Source of the DNA: Spirochaetaceae bacterium
GTDB taxonomy: Bacteria; Spirochaetota; Spirochaetia; Treponematales; Rectinemataceae
Length of the DNA: 5,276 bases
NCBI GenBank assembly: GCA_016794765.1
Contig: JAEUJG010000551.1
Span: 1-5,276 of the forward strand
Direction: 5' to 3'
Notes under the pieces: model-generated
Databases searched by the model: none
Told to the model about the DNA's origin: nothing
What the model saw: the letters and a program-made list of their open reading frames with translations, nothing else
Translations under genes and position numbers: made by a program
Shown here: in pieces, positions 5,178 to 5,276 of the stretch
Layout of the letters: every line of letters starts with the position of its first letter
Position numbering within the stretch: the stretch's first letter is position 1

Positions 5178-5276
5178 ATTCGCCAAGGGACCCCAGTCTT
5201 CACCATCGCGTTCAGAATCGTGATGAGCTTTCTCATGCAAGCAACTATAGCCACCTTGGGAAGCTTTCCCGCTGCG
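5127..5276. mobile_element. Right-hand part of an IS110-family insertion sequence
   Basis: The element enters from beyond the right edge and ends somewhere in about 5127-5158, where GC-rich native sequence gives way to AT-richer DNA. IS110-group elements lack conspicuous terminal inverted repeats and target duplications, so the exact boundary cannot be read off. Less than about 60 nt lies between the transposase stop and native sequence. A bridge-RNA gene, if present, would therefore be on the other side of the transposase gene, outside the window. Confidence 0.65.
5159..5276 (-). CDS. IS110-family transposase, C-terminal end (partial)
   Basis: The last 38 codons and the stop (complement of 5159-5161) are present; the rest lies beyond the window. 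Read on the minus strand the protein includes LPKVAIVACMRKLITILNAM followed by VKTGVPWR. This is the typical C-terminal helix of IS110/IS116/IS902 transposases, normally of the form KVALVACMRKLLxILNAMxxxGxPW. These enzymes are DEDD-type recombinases with a catalytic serine in the C-terminal domain, guided in some members by an element-encoded bridge RNA; only the extreme C-terminus is seen here. Base and codon use (ATA, CTT, AAA, GTT) is AT-richer than the neighbouring genes, consistent with transfer. Its last 19 bases overlap the end of the nucleotidyltransferase-like gene on the other strand. Confidence 0.85.
   Translation of the reverse strand, partial: AAGKLPKVAIVACMRKLITILNAMVKTGVPWRIQPSPA

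Noticed and set aside
4242..5240. Minus-strand open frame at the right end
   Set aside because: It uses a different frame from the IS110 C-terminus and is otherwise antisense to the nucleotidyltransferase-like gene; no recognisable domain.

Overview
The window is GC-rich, ordinary bacterial chromosome at both scales (codon third positions strongly G/C), with one AT-richer island at the extreme right edge. The mix of a large soluble PAS/HisKA_2 sensor kinase, a proline tRNA without an encoded CCA, and an unusual nucleotidyltransferase-like protein would fit a high-GC environmental bacterium. A spirochaete is one possibility, but that is a low-confidence guess because no phylogenetic marker is present.

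Layout, left to right. (1) 1-73: a tRNA-Pro gene (anticodon CGG). (2) 74-430: no protein gene that I can support, but much structure: two strong intrinsic-terminator hairpins, two identical 60-bp direct repeats 204 bp apart, and several sense or antisense copies of the tRNA 3' end. The tRNA-end copies and the terminators are concentric, so each terminator is the centre of a longer quasi-palindrome. (3) 431-1489 (+): a DMT/EamA-type transporter with a 72-residue histidine-rich C-terminal tail, probably metal-related. (4) 1535-3337 (-): a 600-residue soluble hybrid sensor histidine kinase (degenerate receiver, two PAS-like domains, HisKA_2, HATPase_c), convergent with the transporter. (5) 3338-3530: divergent promoter region. 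(6) 3531-5177 (+): a protein with a DNA-polymerase-beta-type nucleotidyltransferase-like signature and no recognisable specific function. (7) 5159-5276 (-): the last 38 codons of an IS110-family transposase running off the window, which overlap and probably supply the 3' end of gene 6.

The genes do not form an operon: the three full-length protein genes are each singly arranged (+, -, +). The transporter and the nucleotidyltransferase-like gene each have a -10-like box 7-8 nt before the chosen start codon and no usable Shine-Dalgarno for that start, suggesting leaderless mRNAs; the kinase has a normal GAGGA. The most unusual part is the tRNA-derived repeat array at 51-386. The terminators in its two units differ by compensatory base-pair changes, and the segment between them can be drawn as a cloverleaf-like fold closed by tRNA-derived sequence.
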